A stretch of 53,279 bases of DNA. It comes from Cellulomonas citrea. GTDB taxonomy: Bacteria; Actinomycetota; Actinomycetes; Actinomycetales; Cellulomonadaceae. Shown here piece after piece: positions 45,599-53,279 of this stretch. Position numbers and translations under genes: made by a program. Every line of letters starts with the position of its first letter. Positions within the stretch are counted from its first letter, which is position 1. The stretch is from the NCBI RefSeq assembly GCF_009829685.1, contig NZ_VWSD01000005.1, positions 1-53,279 of the forward strand, given 5' to 3'. The notes below the pieces were generated by a model. The model ran no database searches and was not told where the DNA came from. It saw only the letters and a program-made list of their open reading frames with translations.

Positions 45599-45945
45599 TC
45601 GTCGGGGTCGGGATCGACGTGGTGGACGTGGCACGGTTCGTCGCGACGCTCGAACGCGCGCCGGGGCTGCGCACGAGGCTGTTCACGGCCGCCGAGCGTG
45701 ACCTGCCGGCGCAGTCGCTGGCCGCGCGGTTCGCGGCCAAGGAGGCGATCGCCAAGGCGCTGGGGGCGCCGGGCGGCCTGTCCTGGCAGGACTGCACCGT
45801 GACCCGGGTCTCCGGGGGTGCGCCGGTCGTGCAGATCATCGGCACCGTCGCGGCGCGGGCCGAGGAGCTCGGGGTGCGCTCGTGGCACCTGTCGCTGTCG
45901 CACGACGCCGGGATCGCCTCGGCGGTCGCCGTCGCCGAGGGCTGA
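45595..45945 (+). CDS. acpS: Holo-[acyl-carrier-protein] synthase
   Basis: A 116-residue phosphopantetheinyl transferase that moves the 4'-phosphopantetheine of CoA onto ACP. Mg ligands are Asp8 in [11 protein letters not shown] and Glu50 in [13 protein letters not shown]; the WHLSLSHD motif is present near the C-terminus. GTG 45595 overlaps the preceding stop (GTGA). Functionally it uses the CoA that starts with coaA nearby. In related genomes nnr and alr usually come next; here nnr is displaced by about 5.9 kb. Confidence 0.94.
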   Translation: MIVGVGIDVVDVARFVATLERAPGLRTRLFTAAERDLPAQSLAARFAAKEAIAKALGAPGGLSWQDCTVTRVSGGAPVVQIIGTVAARAEELGVRSWHLSLSHDAGIASAVAVAEG

Positions 45946-46114
45946 GTCTCCCCCGTTCCCGCCTCGGTGCGGACCGCGGGCCGGGCACGGCCGAGCCCGC
46001 TGTGCCGGTGCGTGACGGGCCACCTGTGGCGCGTCCGGCGGGCGTCGCTAGTGTCGTGTGACGTGGTGCCACCGGGACAGCGTCGTCCCGGGTCCGACGG
46101 CGGAGGGCCTCGTC

Positions 46115-48097
46115 ATGACCGAACACTTCCACCCCCTGGGGAAGCAGCCCTCGGCGGTGACCGTGGCGGCCCAGCGCGCCGCACGTGCGTCGTTGCCCTT
46201 CGCCGACCGACGTGACCTCGACGAGGCCCGCCGGGGCTTCATCGCGGCCCCGGCCGCCCGGCAGATCCTCAGCGAGACGGGGCGCGTGGTCTGGGACCTC
46301 GGCAGCTACGACTTCCTGCTCGACGGGCAGGAGCTCGACTCCGTCCACCCGTCGCTGCAGCGGCAGGCCCTGCTCAACATGGAGTTCGGCCTCTACGAGG
46401 TGGTCCCCGACCGGATCTACCAGGTGCGTGGGTTCGACCTGGCCAACATCACGTTCGTCAGGTCGGACACCGGCTGGATCGTGTTCGACCCGTTGACGGC
46501 CACGGAGACGGCTGCCGCGGCGTTGGCCCTGGTGACCGAGCAGCTGGGGGAGCGGCCGGTGGTCGCGGTCGTCTACTCCCACTCCCACGGCGACCACTTC
46601 GGCGGTGCGCACGGGGTGGTGGACCTGCAGGCCGTGCGGTCGGGCGCCGTGCAGGTCATCGCGCCGGCCGGGTTCCTCGAGCACGCCGTCGCGGAGAACG
46701 TCTACGCAGGCAACGCGATGAACCGCCGGATGTTCTTCCAGTACGGGGTCCTGCTCGAGCGCAGCCCGTACGGCCACGTCGACCAGGCCATCGGCAAGGG
46801 CGTCGCCAGCGGGAACGTCGGGCTGATCCCCCCGACCGTGACGATCGAGGACGACCTGCAGGAGCTGGTCGTCGACGGGGTGCGGATGGTCTTCCAGAAC
46901 ACCCCGGGCACCGAGGCGCCCGCCGAGATGAACACGTGGTTCCCGCAGTGGAACGCGTTCTGGGCCGCGGAGAACGTGACCGCCACGATCCACAACATCT
47001 ACACCCTGCGCGGCGCCCTGGTGCGCGACCCCCTGGAGTGGTCCCGCCAGATCAACCGGGCGCTCTACATGTTCGGACGGCAGGCCGAGGTCATGCTCTC
47101 CTCGCACACCTGGCCGCGGTGGGGGAACGAGCGCATCCAGGAGGTCCTGCGCACCCAGCGGGACACCTACGCCCACCTCAACAACGGGGTGCTGCACCTG
47201 GCGAACCAGGGCGTGACGATCAACGAGATCCACAACGTCTACCAGGTCCCCGCGAGCCTCGACCAGCAGTGGGCGGCGCGCAGCTACCACGGCTCGGTCG
47301 CGCACAACTCCCGCGCCGTCATCAACCGGTACCTCGGGTACTGGGACGGCAACCCGACCACCCTCATCCCGCTGTCGCCACGCCGGTCCGCACCCCTGTA
47401 CGTCGAGATGATGGGCGGTGCCCGCGCCATCCTCGACCGGGCGCGCAGCCTCGTCGACGACGGCGAGTACCTGCTCGCGACCGAGATCCTGGACAAGCTG
47501 GTGCATGCCGAACCGGACGACGTCGAGGCCCGTGAGCTGCTGGCCGACGCGTTCGAGCAGATCGGCTACCAGCAGGAGAGCGCCAGCGTCCGGAACAGCT
47601 TCCTGGCCGGGGCGTTCGAGCTGCGCAGCGGCCTGCCGTCGGGCCAGGCGCCCTCGTCCACCGGCCCGGACCTCGTCCGGGCGCTCACGACCGGCCAGCT
47701 CCTGGACTTCCTGGGCATCCGGCTGGACTCCTCGGCCGCCGAGGGGCTGTCCTTCGTCGTCAACCTGGTGACTCCGGACAACGGCGAGCAGTTCGTCGTC
47801 GAGCTCAGCAACGGGACGCTCACGAACCTCGGTGGCTTCCTCGCCGAGGACCCGGACCTGACGATCACGGTCGACCGGGCAGACCTGGAGGAGGCACTCG
47901 TCGGTGCCGTGCCGCTTGCGCAGCAGATCGCCGCCGGGACGGTCGTGCTCGACGGTGACGGCAGCCTGCTCGAGGCGTTCGCGGCCCTCCTGGTCGACTT
48001 CGAGCTGGGGTTCGAGATCCTGCCGGGGACGGGCGGCGCGTACCCGCCGCCGGGTGCCGCCCGTGCCGAGGGACCCGGACCGGCCGGCGGGGACTGA
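46115..48097 (+). CDS. SdsA1/YjcS-type alkyl sulfatase (metallo-beta-lactamase fold)
   Basis: A 660-residue class III sulfatase that hydrolyses linear alkyl sulfates such as dodecyl sulfate. The metal site is SHSHGDHFGG (residues 155-164, HxHxDH at 156-161). The mid-region LIPPTVTIEDDLQELVVDGVRMVFQNTPGTEAPAEMNTWFP continues the lactamase domain. The alkylsulfatase dimerisation domain has YLGYWDGNPTTLIPLSP and LADAFEQIGYQQESASVRN. An SCP2-like C-terminal domain follows, starting near residue 525. No signal peptide is visible, so it is probably cytoplasmic. ATG 46115 with GGCGGAGG upstream is preferred over an in-frame GTG at 46058. First gene of the acpS-nnr block. Confidence 0.9.
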   Translation: MTEHFHPLGKQPSAVTVAAQRAARASLPFADRRDLDEARRGFIAAPAARQILSETGRVVWDLGSYDFLLDGQELDSVHPSLQRQALLNMEFGLYEVVPDRIYQVRGFDLANITFVRSDTGWIVFDPLTATETAAAALALVTEQLGERPVVAVVYSHSHGDHFGGAHGVVDLQAVRSGAVQVIAPAGFLEHAVAENVYAGNAMNRRMFFQYGVLLERSPYGHVDQAIGKGVASGNVGLIPPTVTIEDDLQELVVDGVRMVFQNTPGTEAPAEMNTWFPQWNAFWAAENVTATIHNIYTLRGALVRDPLEWSRQINRALYMFGRQAEVMLSSHTWPRWGNERIQEVLRTQRDTYAHLNNGVLHLANQGVTINEIHNVYQVPASLDQQWAARSYHGSVAHNSRAVINRYLGYWDGNPTTLIPLSPRRSAPLYVEMMGGARAILDRARSLVDDGEYLLATEILDKLVHAEPDDVEARELLADAFEQIGYQQESASVRNSFLAGAFELRSGLPSGQAPSSTGPDLVRALTTGQLLDFLGIRLDSSAAEGLSFVVNLVTPDNGEQFVVELSNGTLTNLGGFLAEDPDLTITVDRADLEEALVGAVPLAQQIAAGTVVLDGDGSLLEAFAALLVDFELGFEILPGTGGAYPPPGAARAEGPGPAGGD

Positions 48098-48112
48098 GCC
48101 CGACCGGCCCGG

Positions 48113-48853
48113 TCATGACGACGGGGCGTCGAGCAGACGAGCCAGGCGCTTCTTGCGCAGGTTCTGCGCGACCACCCAGGCGATGTCGCCGTCCTGCGCG
48201 ACCCCGGAGCCAGCAGGGCCCCTGGACAGTGCCTCGAAGACGGGCAGCCCCGTGACCGGGTCGGCAGCCACCGCCACCGACCAGCAGTAGGCCAGGCCCT
48301 GCCGGAGCACCCGGACGTCGGCGTCGCGGCGGTGGGCCGACGGGACCTGCCGCAGGTGCTCGGTCGCCTGGGAGCAGGCTGCGAGAGCCGCCGCGGCCAT
48401 CGCGCCCTCGCGCAGCAGCCGCGGCTCGCAGATCGCCGCGATCCCGGCCCGGACGACGAGCGGGTCCCGGTCGTCGGTCCACGCCCGGACGAGGGCGACC
48501 AGCCGGTCGGGGTCACCGTCGCCGATCCGTTGGCCGGCCATCGCCGCGGCCTCGCGCACCCGCCAGGACGGGTCGGCGGCGCGGGCGGTGAGCAGGTCGA
48601 CGAGGGCGGGGTCGTCGGGGTGCTCCAGCACGAGGCGACCCAGCGTGACGACCCCGCAGCAGCGCAGGTACTCGTCCTCGTCGTCGGCCAGCGTGAGCGC
48701 GAGGGCGGGGGTGAGCACGTCGGCCGCCGCGGCCATGAGCTCGAGGTTGGCGCGCGGGCCCGGCAGACCGCTGTGCGCGGTGAGGTAGGCGCGCAGCTCG
48801 GCGTCGGGGAGCGAGCGCAGGGCAGCGGCGTGCTCGGTGCGGCGGGTGGTCAC
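48113..48853 (-). CDS. HEAT-repeat-like protein
   Basis: A 246-residue helical protein. Repeating helix pairs such as DEYLRCCGVVTLGRLVLEHPDD, SWRVREAAAMAGQRIGDGD and DPLVVRAGIAAICEPRLL follow a HEAT-like pattern (DpxxxVRxAA) of about 35-40 residues. The C-terminus ends DIAWVVAQNLRKKRLARLLD. Resembles scaffold or partner-binding proteins such as those of PBS-lyase HEAT type, but no partner is evident. The GTG at 48853 has a CACGGT six bases upstream on the reverse strand. Converges with the sulfatase gene (15 bases between stops). Confidence 0.72.
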   Translation of the reverse strand: MTTRRTEHAAALRSLPDAELRAYLTAHSGLPGPRANLELMAAAADVLTPALALTLADDEDEYLRCCGVVTLGRLVLEHPDDPALVDLLTARAADPSWRVREAAAMAGQRIGDGDPDRLVALVRAWTDDRDPLVVRAGIAAICEPRLLREGAMAAAALAACSQATEHLRQVPSAHRRDADVRVLRQGLAYCWSVAVAADPVTGLPVFEALSRGPAGSGVAQDGDIAWVVAQNLRKKRLARLLDAPSS

Positions 48854-48898
48854 CCCACGACCGTGCCACCGTCGGGACGCATCGTCGATCCCGATGGA

Positions 48899-49885
48899 TC
48901 AGCGCAGCGCCGGGACGACCTCACGCTCGAACAGCTCGATGCCGGACCGGTCGTAGGCGGCCTCGGCGAAGTAGCACAGCGCGTAGGTCATGCCCAGACC
49001 CTCCAGGTGCCGCAGGGTCTCGACGATCTGCTCAGGCGTGCCGACCAGCGGACCGCGGCGGAACTCCTCGGCGACGTTCGCCGCCTTGGCCGGGACCGTG
49101 CGGGCGTAGTGCTCCTCGACCCAGGCGATCCTGTCGTCCACCTCGGCCTGCGTCGCACCGATGACCACGTTGTAGTTGGCCGAGCGGGTGATCTCCTCGA
49201 ACGGGCGGCCGATCGTCTCGCAGTGCCCGCGCAGCACCGCCGACTTGTGCACGAAGCCTTCGGGGGTGCCGTCGAAGTTGGTGTAGGCGGCGTGCTCGGC
49301 GGCGATCCGCAACGTCTTCTTCTCGCCACCGCCGGCGACCCACAGCGGCGGGCCGTCGGTCTGCAGCGGCAGCGGCGACAGCTGGGCGCCGGCCACCTGG
49401 TAGTGCTCGCCGTCCAGGGTCGCCACGCCGTCGGTCCACATCTGGCGCATGATCTGCACGCCCTCGTCGAGCATCGCGATCCGCACCCCGGCCCGCGGGA
49501 AGCCGTAGCCGTAGGCGAGCCACTCGTGCTCGTACCAGCCGGCCCCGATCCCCATCTCGACCCGGCCGCCCGAGACCACGTCGACCGTGGTGGCGACCTT
49601 CGCCAGGTGCGCGGGGTTGCGGTACGCCATGCAGGTGCACATCTGGCCCAGGCGCACCTGCCGGGTCGAGGCGGCGAAGGCGGCCATGAGGGTCCACGCC
49701 TCGTGCACGGCCTCGCCGTTGGGCTCGGGGACCGCGTGCATGTGGTCGTAGACCCAGACCGACTCCCACGCCTCGCCCGCGTCGGCGTGCGCGGCCAGAC
49801 CGTGCATGGTCGCCCAGTGCTCGGCCGGTTCGATGCCGACGAGGTCCTGCCGCCAGCCCTGGGGGATGAAGAGCCCGAATCGCAT
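48899..49885 (-). CDS. LLM-class flavin/F420-dependent oxidoreductase
   Basis: A 328-residue TIM-barrel oxidoreductase of the luciferase-like superfamily. Recognisable blocks are MRFGLFIPQGWRQDL, WESVWVYDHMHAVPEP, TSTRQVRLGQ-type, NPAHLAKVATTVDVVSGGRVEMGIGAGWYEHEW and the late LVGTPEQIVETLRHLEGLGM. The GGRxxxGxGxGW segment is typical of the F420-using subgroup. The actual substrate cannot be read from sequence. ATG 49885 has TAGCGT six bases upstream (49892-49897, reverse strand) and no ribosome site, so a leaderless mRNA is likely. Confidence 0.87.
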   Translation of the reverse strand: MRFGLFIPQGWRQDLVGIEPAEHWATMHGLAAHADAGEAWESVWVYDHMHAVPEPNGEAVHEAWTLMAAFAASTRQVRLGQMCTCMAYRNPAHLAKVATTVDVVSGGRVEMGIGAGWYEHEWLAYGYGFPRAGVRIAMLDEGVQIMRQMWTDGVATLDGEHYQVAGAQLSPLPLQTDGPPLWVAGGGEKKTLRIAAEHAAYTNFDGTPEGFVHKSAVLRGHCETIGRPFEEITRSANYNVVIGATQAEVDDRIAWVEEHYARTVPAKAANVAEEFRRGPLVGTPEQIVETLRHLEGLGMTYALCYFAEAAYDRSGIELFEREVVPALR

Positions 49886-49891
49886 GGCAGG

Positions 49892-49897
49892 ACGCTA
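49892..49897 (-). promoter_or_regulatory. -10-like element of the LLM oxidoreductase gene (leaderless candidate)
   Basis: TAGCGT on the reverse strand followed by CCTGCC and ATG. TAGCGT is the same hexamer as the str operon -10. The -35 position is poor (GTGCTC). Confidence 0.5.
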
Positions 49898-50044
49898 GTC
49901 GTGCCCGGCGTCGGGAGCACACCGCGGGTCCGGACGGCGCCGGCAAACGTTGCGTGAACGTGAGGTGCGCCCGCTCAGGGGCTCGTGCGGGCGGCCGATC
50001 GTGCAGGAGACAGCGCGAGATGGGGGGACAGGACGGAGGACGAC

Positions 50045-51697
50045 ATGGACGTGGAAGCGAGCAGCACCGTGCGGCAGACCGGGGTGATGAGCTGGTGGCG
50101 GCGGACCGTGCGTCGCCAGGTGATGGCCGTCGCCTTCCTGGGCCTCGTGATGGCTGCAGGGGTCGGCGCGGTGTCCGTGACCTCGTCGAACGTCCAGGGC
50201 GACACCGTCGCCCGGTTGGCGACGCTGCAGCGGCTCACCACGCAGGTCGGTGAGATCCGGATGCTCAACTCCGACGTGTCGGGGTGGCAGGTCGCCTACG
50301 CCTGGGACGCGCGCAAGATCGGCGGACCGGCGGCGGTGGACCCGTCCTCGGTGAACCGGGCCGGCTTCCTCACGTCCAAGGCCCAGCTGCAGAAGGCGCT
50401 CGCCGCCATCGACGCGAACGCCCTCACCTCCGACGAGCAGGCGCTGCTCGCCACGGTGCACCAGCAGTGGGACGCCTTCTTCGCGGTCGACGACCAGGTG
50501 GTCACCGACTACCAGCGGGGCACCCCTGCCGACCTGGACGCTGCGGACGCGCGCATCGTCGGGCCGGGCTACGACGCCTACTACGCGCTGGGGACGGCGA
50601 CGGCCTCGTTGCAGGAGAGCCTCGCCGGACGGGTCGACGCGCTCACCCGGACCTCGGTCACGACCTCGAGCGCGGCACGGTGGTGGACGGTCGGCGTGCT
50701 CGTCGTCGGCGGCGGTGCGGGTCTGCTGCTCGCCGGTGGGATCGCCCGGCGGATCAGCCGGTCCGTGCGCTCGGTGCAGACCTCCGTCGCCGCGATGGCT
50801 GCGGGCGACCTCACCGTCCCGGCCCCGGTCCGCTCGGTGGACGAGATCGCCGTCATGGCCGGTCAGCTCGACGAGTCCCGGGAGTCGCTGCGGGCGACCG
50901 TGCGGGACGTGGCCGACGTGGCCCGCGACGTCGCACGGGCCGCGGAGTCGATCGAGGGTGACGTCGCGCAGGTCGCAGGTGGTTCGCAGCGCACCAGTGC
51001 GACCGCGACCCAGGTGGCCGCCTCGGCCGGCAGCGTCAGCCGTGAGGTGCAGACGGTGGCTGCGGGTGCCGAGCAGATGGGTAGCTCGATCAGTGAGATC
51101 GCGCAGAACGCGTCGCAGGCGGCGAAGGTGGCGGCTCAGGCCACGGATGTGGCGGCGGCGACCAATGAGCAGGTGGGTCGGTTGGGGGTGTCGAGCCAGG
51201 AGATCGGTGCGGTGGTCAAGACGATCACGCAGATCGCTGAGCAGACGAACCTGTTGGCGTTGAACGCGACGATCGAGGCTGCTCGTGCTGGTGAGGCGGG
51301 TAAGGGGTTCGCGGTGGTGGCGGGTGAGGTCAAGGACCTGGCTCAGGAGACGGCCAAGGCGACCGAGGACATCGCTCGTCGGGTGGAGGCGATCCAGTCC
51401 GAGACGGGGGGTGCGGTGGATGCGATCGGTCAGATCGCGGCGATCGTGGCGCAGATCAACGACTACCAGACGACCATCGCTGCGGCGGTGGAGGAGCAGA
51501 CCGTCACGACCAACGAGATGAGCCGGGGCATCAGCGAGGCTGCGAGCGGGTCCGGTCAGATCGCCGAGGCGACCACCGACCTGGCCAGCGCCGCGGCCGG
51601 GACCAGCGACGTGGTGCAGCGGATGGACGCGGCGGTCACCCAGCTCGCCGCCCGGGCGAGCGATCTCGCCGAACGTGCCGGGCGGTTCACCGTCTGA
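50045..51697 (+). CDS. Methyl-accepting chemotaxis protein
   Basis: A 550-residue chemoreceptor. Membrane helix 1 at about 27-45, a periplasmic-type four-helix sensor domain (46-210), membrane helix 2 at about 213-235, a HAMP domain (236-290), then the cytoplasmic signalling hairpin. Its tip, starting at residue 400 (QTNLLALNATIEAARAGEAG KGFAVVAGEVKDLA), is the invariant CheA/CheW-contact region. No C-terminal CheR-tethering pentapeptide. ATG 50045 follows GGACGGAGGACGAC. Codon use changes sharply at about 51055-51460 to T- and TTG-richer codons. It implies flagellar motility genes elsewhere. Ligand unknown. Confidence 0.93.
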   Translation: MDVEASSTVRQTGVMSWWRRTVRRQVMAVAFLGLVMAAGVGAVSVTSSNVQGDTVARLATLQRLTTQVGEIRMLNSDVSGWQVAYAWDARKIGGPAAVDPSSVNRAGFLTSKAQLQKALAAIDANALTSDEQALLATVHQQWDAFFAVDDQVVTDYQRGTPADLDAADARIVGPGYDAYYALGTATASLQESLAGRVDALTRTSVTTSSAARWWTVGVLVVGGGAGLLLAGGIARRISRSVRSVQTSVAAMAAGDLTVPAPVRSVDEIAVMAGQLDESRESLRATVRDVADVARDVARAAESIEGDVAQVAGGSQRTSATATQVAASAGSVSREVQTVAAGAEQMGSSISEIAQNASQAAKVAAQATDVAAATNEQVGRLGVSSQEIGAVVKTITQIAEQTNLLALNATIEAARAGEAGKGFAVVAGEVKDLAQETAKATEDIARRVEAIQSETGGAVDAIGQIAAIVAQINDYQTTIAAAVEEQTVTTNEMSRGISEAASGSGQIAEATTDLASAAAGTSDVVQRMDAAVTQLAARASDLAERAGRFTV

Positions 51698-51742
51698 TCC
51701 GCCCTCCGTGCGTCCGGGCGGATCAGACGTCCGGACGCACGG
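51696..51742 (+). terminator. Overlapping inverted repeats after the chemoreceptor gene
   Basis: GATCCGCC (51696-51703) can pair with GGCGGATC (51717-51724), and CCGTGCGTCCGG (51706-51717) with CCGGACGCACGG (51731-51742). The two hairpins exclude each other. A third GATCCGCC follows at about 51747. The 12-bp stem is the likelier terminator. Confidence 0.5.
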
Positions 51743-51863
51743 GGTGGATCCGCCGTCCGGCAGCGCGGGCTGGACGCACGGGCGGCGTGACCGTCGGGGT
51801 GCACGCACACGTCCTGGCGCCGCACCCGGCGCCGGTCCGGTCGAGGCGCGGCAGGATGGTCGG

Positions 51864-53160
51864 GTGGACCTCGCCTACCTCGCCGCCGACGTGCGTGCCG
51901 CCGAGGCGCCCCTGCTGCGTGCCGGGGTACCGCTCATGGACCGGGCGGCCTATGCCCTGGCGGTGCGGTCCGTGGCGCTGCTGCGCCGGTCGGGGCGGCG
52001 GGTGCCGGGGGCACGTGTCGTCGTCCTCGTGGGGGCCGGCAACAACGGGGGTGACGGGCTGCACGCCGCGGCGCTGCTGGCCCGGCGGGGGATGGCGGTC
52101 GAGGCGGTGCTCGCCGCAGACCGGGTGCACGAGGGCGGGCTGGTCGCAGCACGGGCCGCCGGGGTGCGCACCACCGCGCTGGCTGAGCTCGACCCCCGGA
52201 CGGTGCACGCGGCCGACCTCGTGCTCGACGCCCTCGTGGGGATCGGCGGCGACGGCTCCGGGGTGCGGGGTGCGGCCGGTGCGCTGGTGGCCGGGTTCGA
52301 CGCCGCGGGCGGTCGGCGGCCGCTCGTCGTGGCGGTCGACGTGCCGTCGGGCGCCGGGGTGGACGACGGCGGGCTGCGCGGCGCCGTGCTGCGCGCAGAC
52401 CTCACGGTGACCTTCGGTGCGGCCACGCCGGGGCTGCTGCTGCCGCCGGGGGACACCGTCGCCGGCCGGGTCGAGGTGATCGACATCGGGCTCGACCTGG
52501 GCTTGGCGACGCCGGCCGTCGGGCGGCTCACCGGGGCGGACGTCGCGGCGCTGTGGCCGGTGCCGGGGCGGGACGCGCACAAGTACACCCGGGGCGTGCT
52601 CGGCCTGGTGGCCGGGACGGCTCGCTACCCGGGGGCCGCCGTGCTCGCGGCCAGCGGTGCGGTGCGCGCCGGGGTGGGCATGGTGAGGTTCGTCGCGGAC
52701 GAGCCGGCCGGCACCGGGGCGCTGGCGAGCGCTGTGCTCGCGGCCCGCCCCGAGGTGGTGGTCGGCGCCGGCCGGGTGCAGGCGTGGGCGGCCGGCAGCG
52801 GGGTCGACCCGCAGGACGAGTCCCGACGCGCCGACCTGGCGGCCGTGCTGGCTGCGGCGCGTGCGGGGGTGCCGACCGTGCTGGACGCGGGCGCGCTGGA
52901 CGCCCGGGCGCTGGACGCGGGCGCGCTGGCACCGGACGCAGCCGGTCGCCGGTTCGGGTCGCACGTCGTGCTCACACCCCATGCCGGTGAGCTCGCCGCG
53001 CTGCTCACGGCGCTGGGCCGGGAGACGGCACGTGAGCAGGTCGAGGCGGCCCCGCTGGCGCACGCCCGGGCAGCGCACGAGCTCACCGGGGCGACCGTCC
53101 TGCTCAAGGGCGCGACCACGCTCGTCGTCGGCCCCGGTGTGGTGCTCAGCCAGGCCGCGG
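51864..53160 (+). pseudogene. nnr: Bifunctional NAD(P)HX epimerase/dehydratase, truncated near its 3' end
   Basis: The frame from GTG 51864 encodes an Nnr repair enzyme: N-terminal epimerase (VVVLVGAGNNGGDGLHAAALL, AVDVPSGAGVDD) followed by the dehydratase (KYTRGVLGLVAGTARYPGAAVLAASGAVRAG, LTPHAGELAALL, ATVLLKGATTLVVGPG). After VVLSQA, near 53155, the sequence no longer resembles the family. The essential ATP-binding G-[AT]-G-D segment and the last 60-80 residues are missing. The frame stays open into rpsO and off the window. Either a true truncation or an assembly misjoin. Start is GTG with AGGATGG before it; CAGGAT lies six bases upstream. A 15-base in-frame triplication lies at 52881-52925. 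The end coordinate is where similarity ends, not a stop. Confidence 0.8.
52881..52925 (+). repeat. 15-base in-frame tandem repeat (three units) in nnr
   Basis: CTGGACGCGGGCGCG, CTGGACGCCCGGGCG and CTGGACGCGGGCGCG encode LDAGA-LDARA-LDAGA. Other Nnr proteins have a single VLDADGL-type segment here. Units 1 and 3 are identical; unit 2 differs at two positions. Confidence 0.8.
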
Positions 53161-53220
53161 ACCCAGAGAGCCCGGGAGAACCTGCCCCGGAGCACCGCGC
53201 AACGACATCCGAGGAGAACT

Positions 53221-53279
53221 GTGCCGCTCGACAGCGCGATCAAGCAGTCCATCATGACCGAGTACGCCACGCACGAGGG
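53221..53279 (+). CDS. rpsO: 30S ribosomal protein S15, 5' end only (runs off the window)
   Basis: The last 59 bases start with GTG 53221 and encode (V/M)PLDSAIKQSIMTEYATHEG, the well-conserved N-terminus of actinobacterial S15 (a 16S rRNA-binding protein of about 89 residues). A GAGGAG site at 53211-53216 is correctly spaced. About 60 bases of leader separate it from recognisable nnr sequence. It is in a different frame from nnr. Upstream of rpsO one normally finds ribF or truB, not nnr. Confidence 0.88.
   Translation, partial: MPLDSAIKQSIMTEYATHE

Overview
This is a high-GC (roughly 70% by eye) actinobacterial chromosome segment. The organism looks like a member of the Micrococcales close to Cellulomonadaceae. 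Pointers are the frequent GTG and TTG starts, the zinc-type S14 and L36, the order rpsM-rpsK-rpoA-rplQ with no rpsD, the F420-type LLM oxidoreductase, and the cluster glmM, coaA, glmS, acpS, nnr. The genus is inferred from gene order and protein character only. No tRNA, rRNA, CRISPR array, insertion sequence or phage gene was seen.

Layout. (1) 1-1031: 3' end of a CHAT-domain peptidase-like gene that enters from outside the window. (2) 1032-10237: rplJ-rplL behind an L10-type autoregulatory leader, then rpoB-rpoC, both starting with TTG. (3) 10373-15004: str operon rpsL-rpsG-fusA-tuf with a clear TTGACG-N17-TAGCGT promoter. (4) 15439-25280: S10 and spc operons as one run of 22 ribosomal protein genes, rpsJ to rplO. 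(5) 25436-30910: secY-adk, then infA-rpmJ-rpsM-rpsK-rpoA-rplQ; a 563-base gap stands where map is usually found. (6) 30979-37355: mixed-strand region with a hypothetical protein, a ROK/polyphosphate-glucokinase-like kinase, truA, a GT-C mannosyltransferase-like membrane protein, a DUF5709 protein and an ABC-F ATPase. (7) 37687-38654: rplM-rpsI. (8) 38761-45945: amino-sugar and cofactor genes glmM, def, a class I glutamine amidotransferase, a DedA protein, coaA (reverse), glmS, a MazG-like gene and acpS. (9) 46115-51697: a block of non-essential-looking genes (SdsA1-type alkylsulfatase, HEAT-like protein, LLM oxidoreductase, chemoreceptor) between acpS and nnr. (10) 51864-53279: nnr, whose sequence stops resembling the family near 53155 and runs straight into the leader and first 19 codons of rpsO.

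How the genes fit together. Most of the window is the growth machinery: ribosome, RNA polymerase, elongation and initiation factors, Sec translocon, adenylate kinase. GlmM and GlmS supply amino-sugar precursors for peptidoglycan. CoaA and AcpS supply CoA and holo-ACP. Def removes N-formyl groups from new proteins. Nnr repairs damaged NAD(P)H. The chemoreceptor implies a motile, chemotactic cell.

Most unusual points: the truncated nnr / rpsO junction at the right edge (rearrangement or assembly misjoin); an abrupt codon-usage switch inside the chemoreceptor signalling domain, suggesting gene conversion; a recurring arrangement in which a -10 hexamer sits 5-8 bases before the start codon (probable leaderless genes, several in divergent pairs); the absence of map; an L15 with a histone-like N-terminal extension; and several perfect 14-16 bp hairpins between operons. 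I did not find a convincing new multi-gene system.
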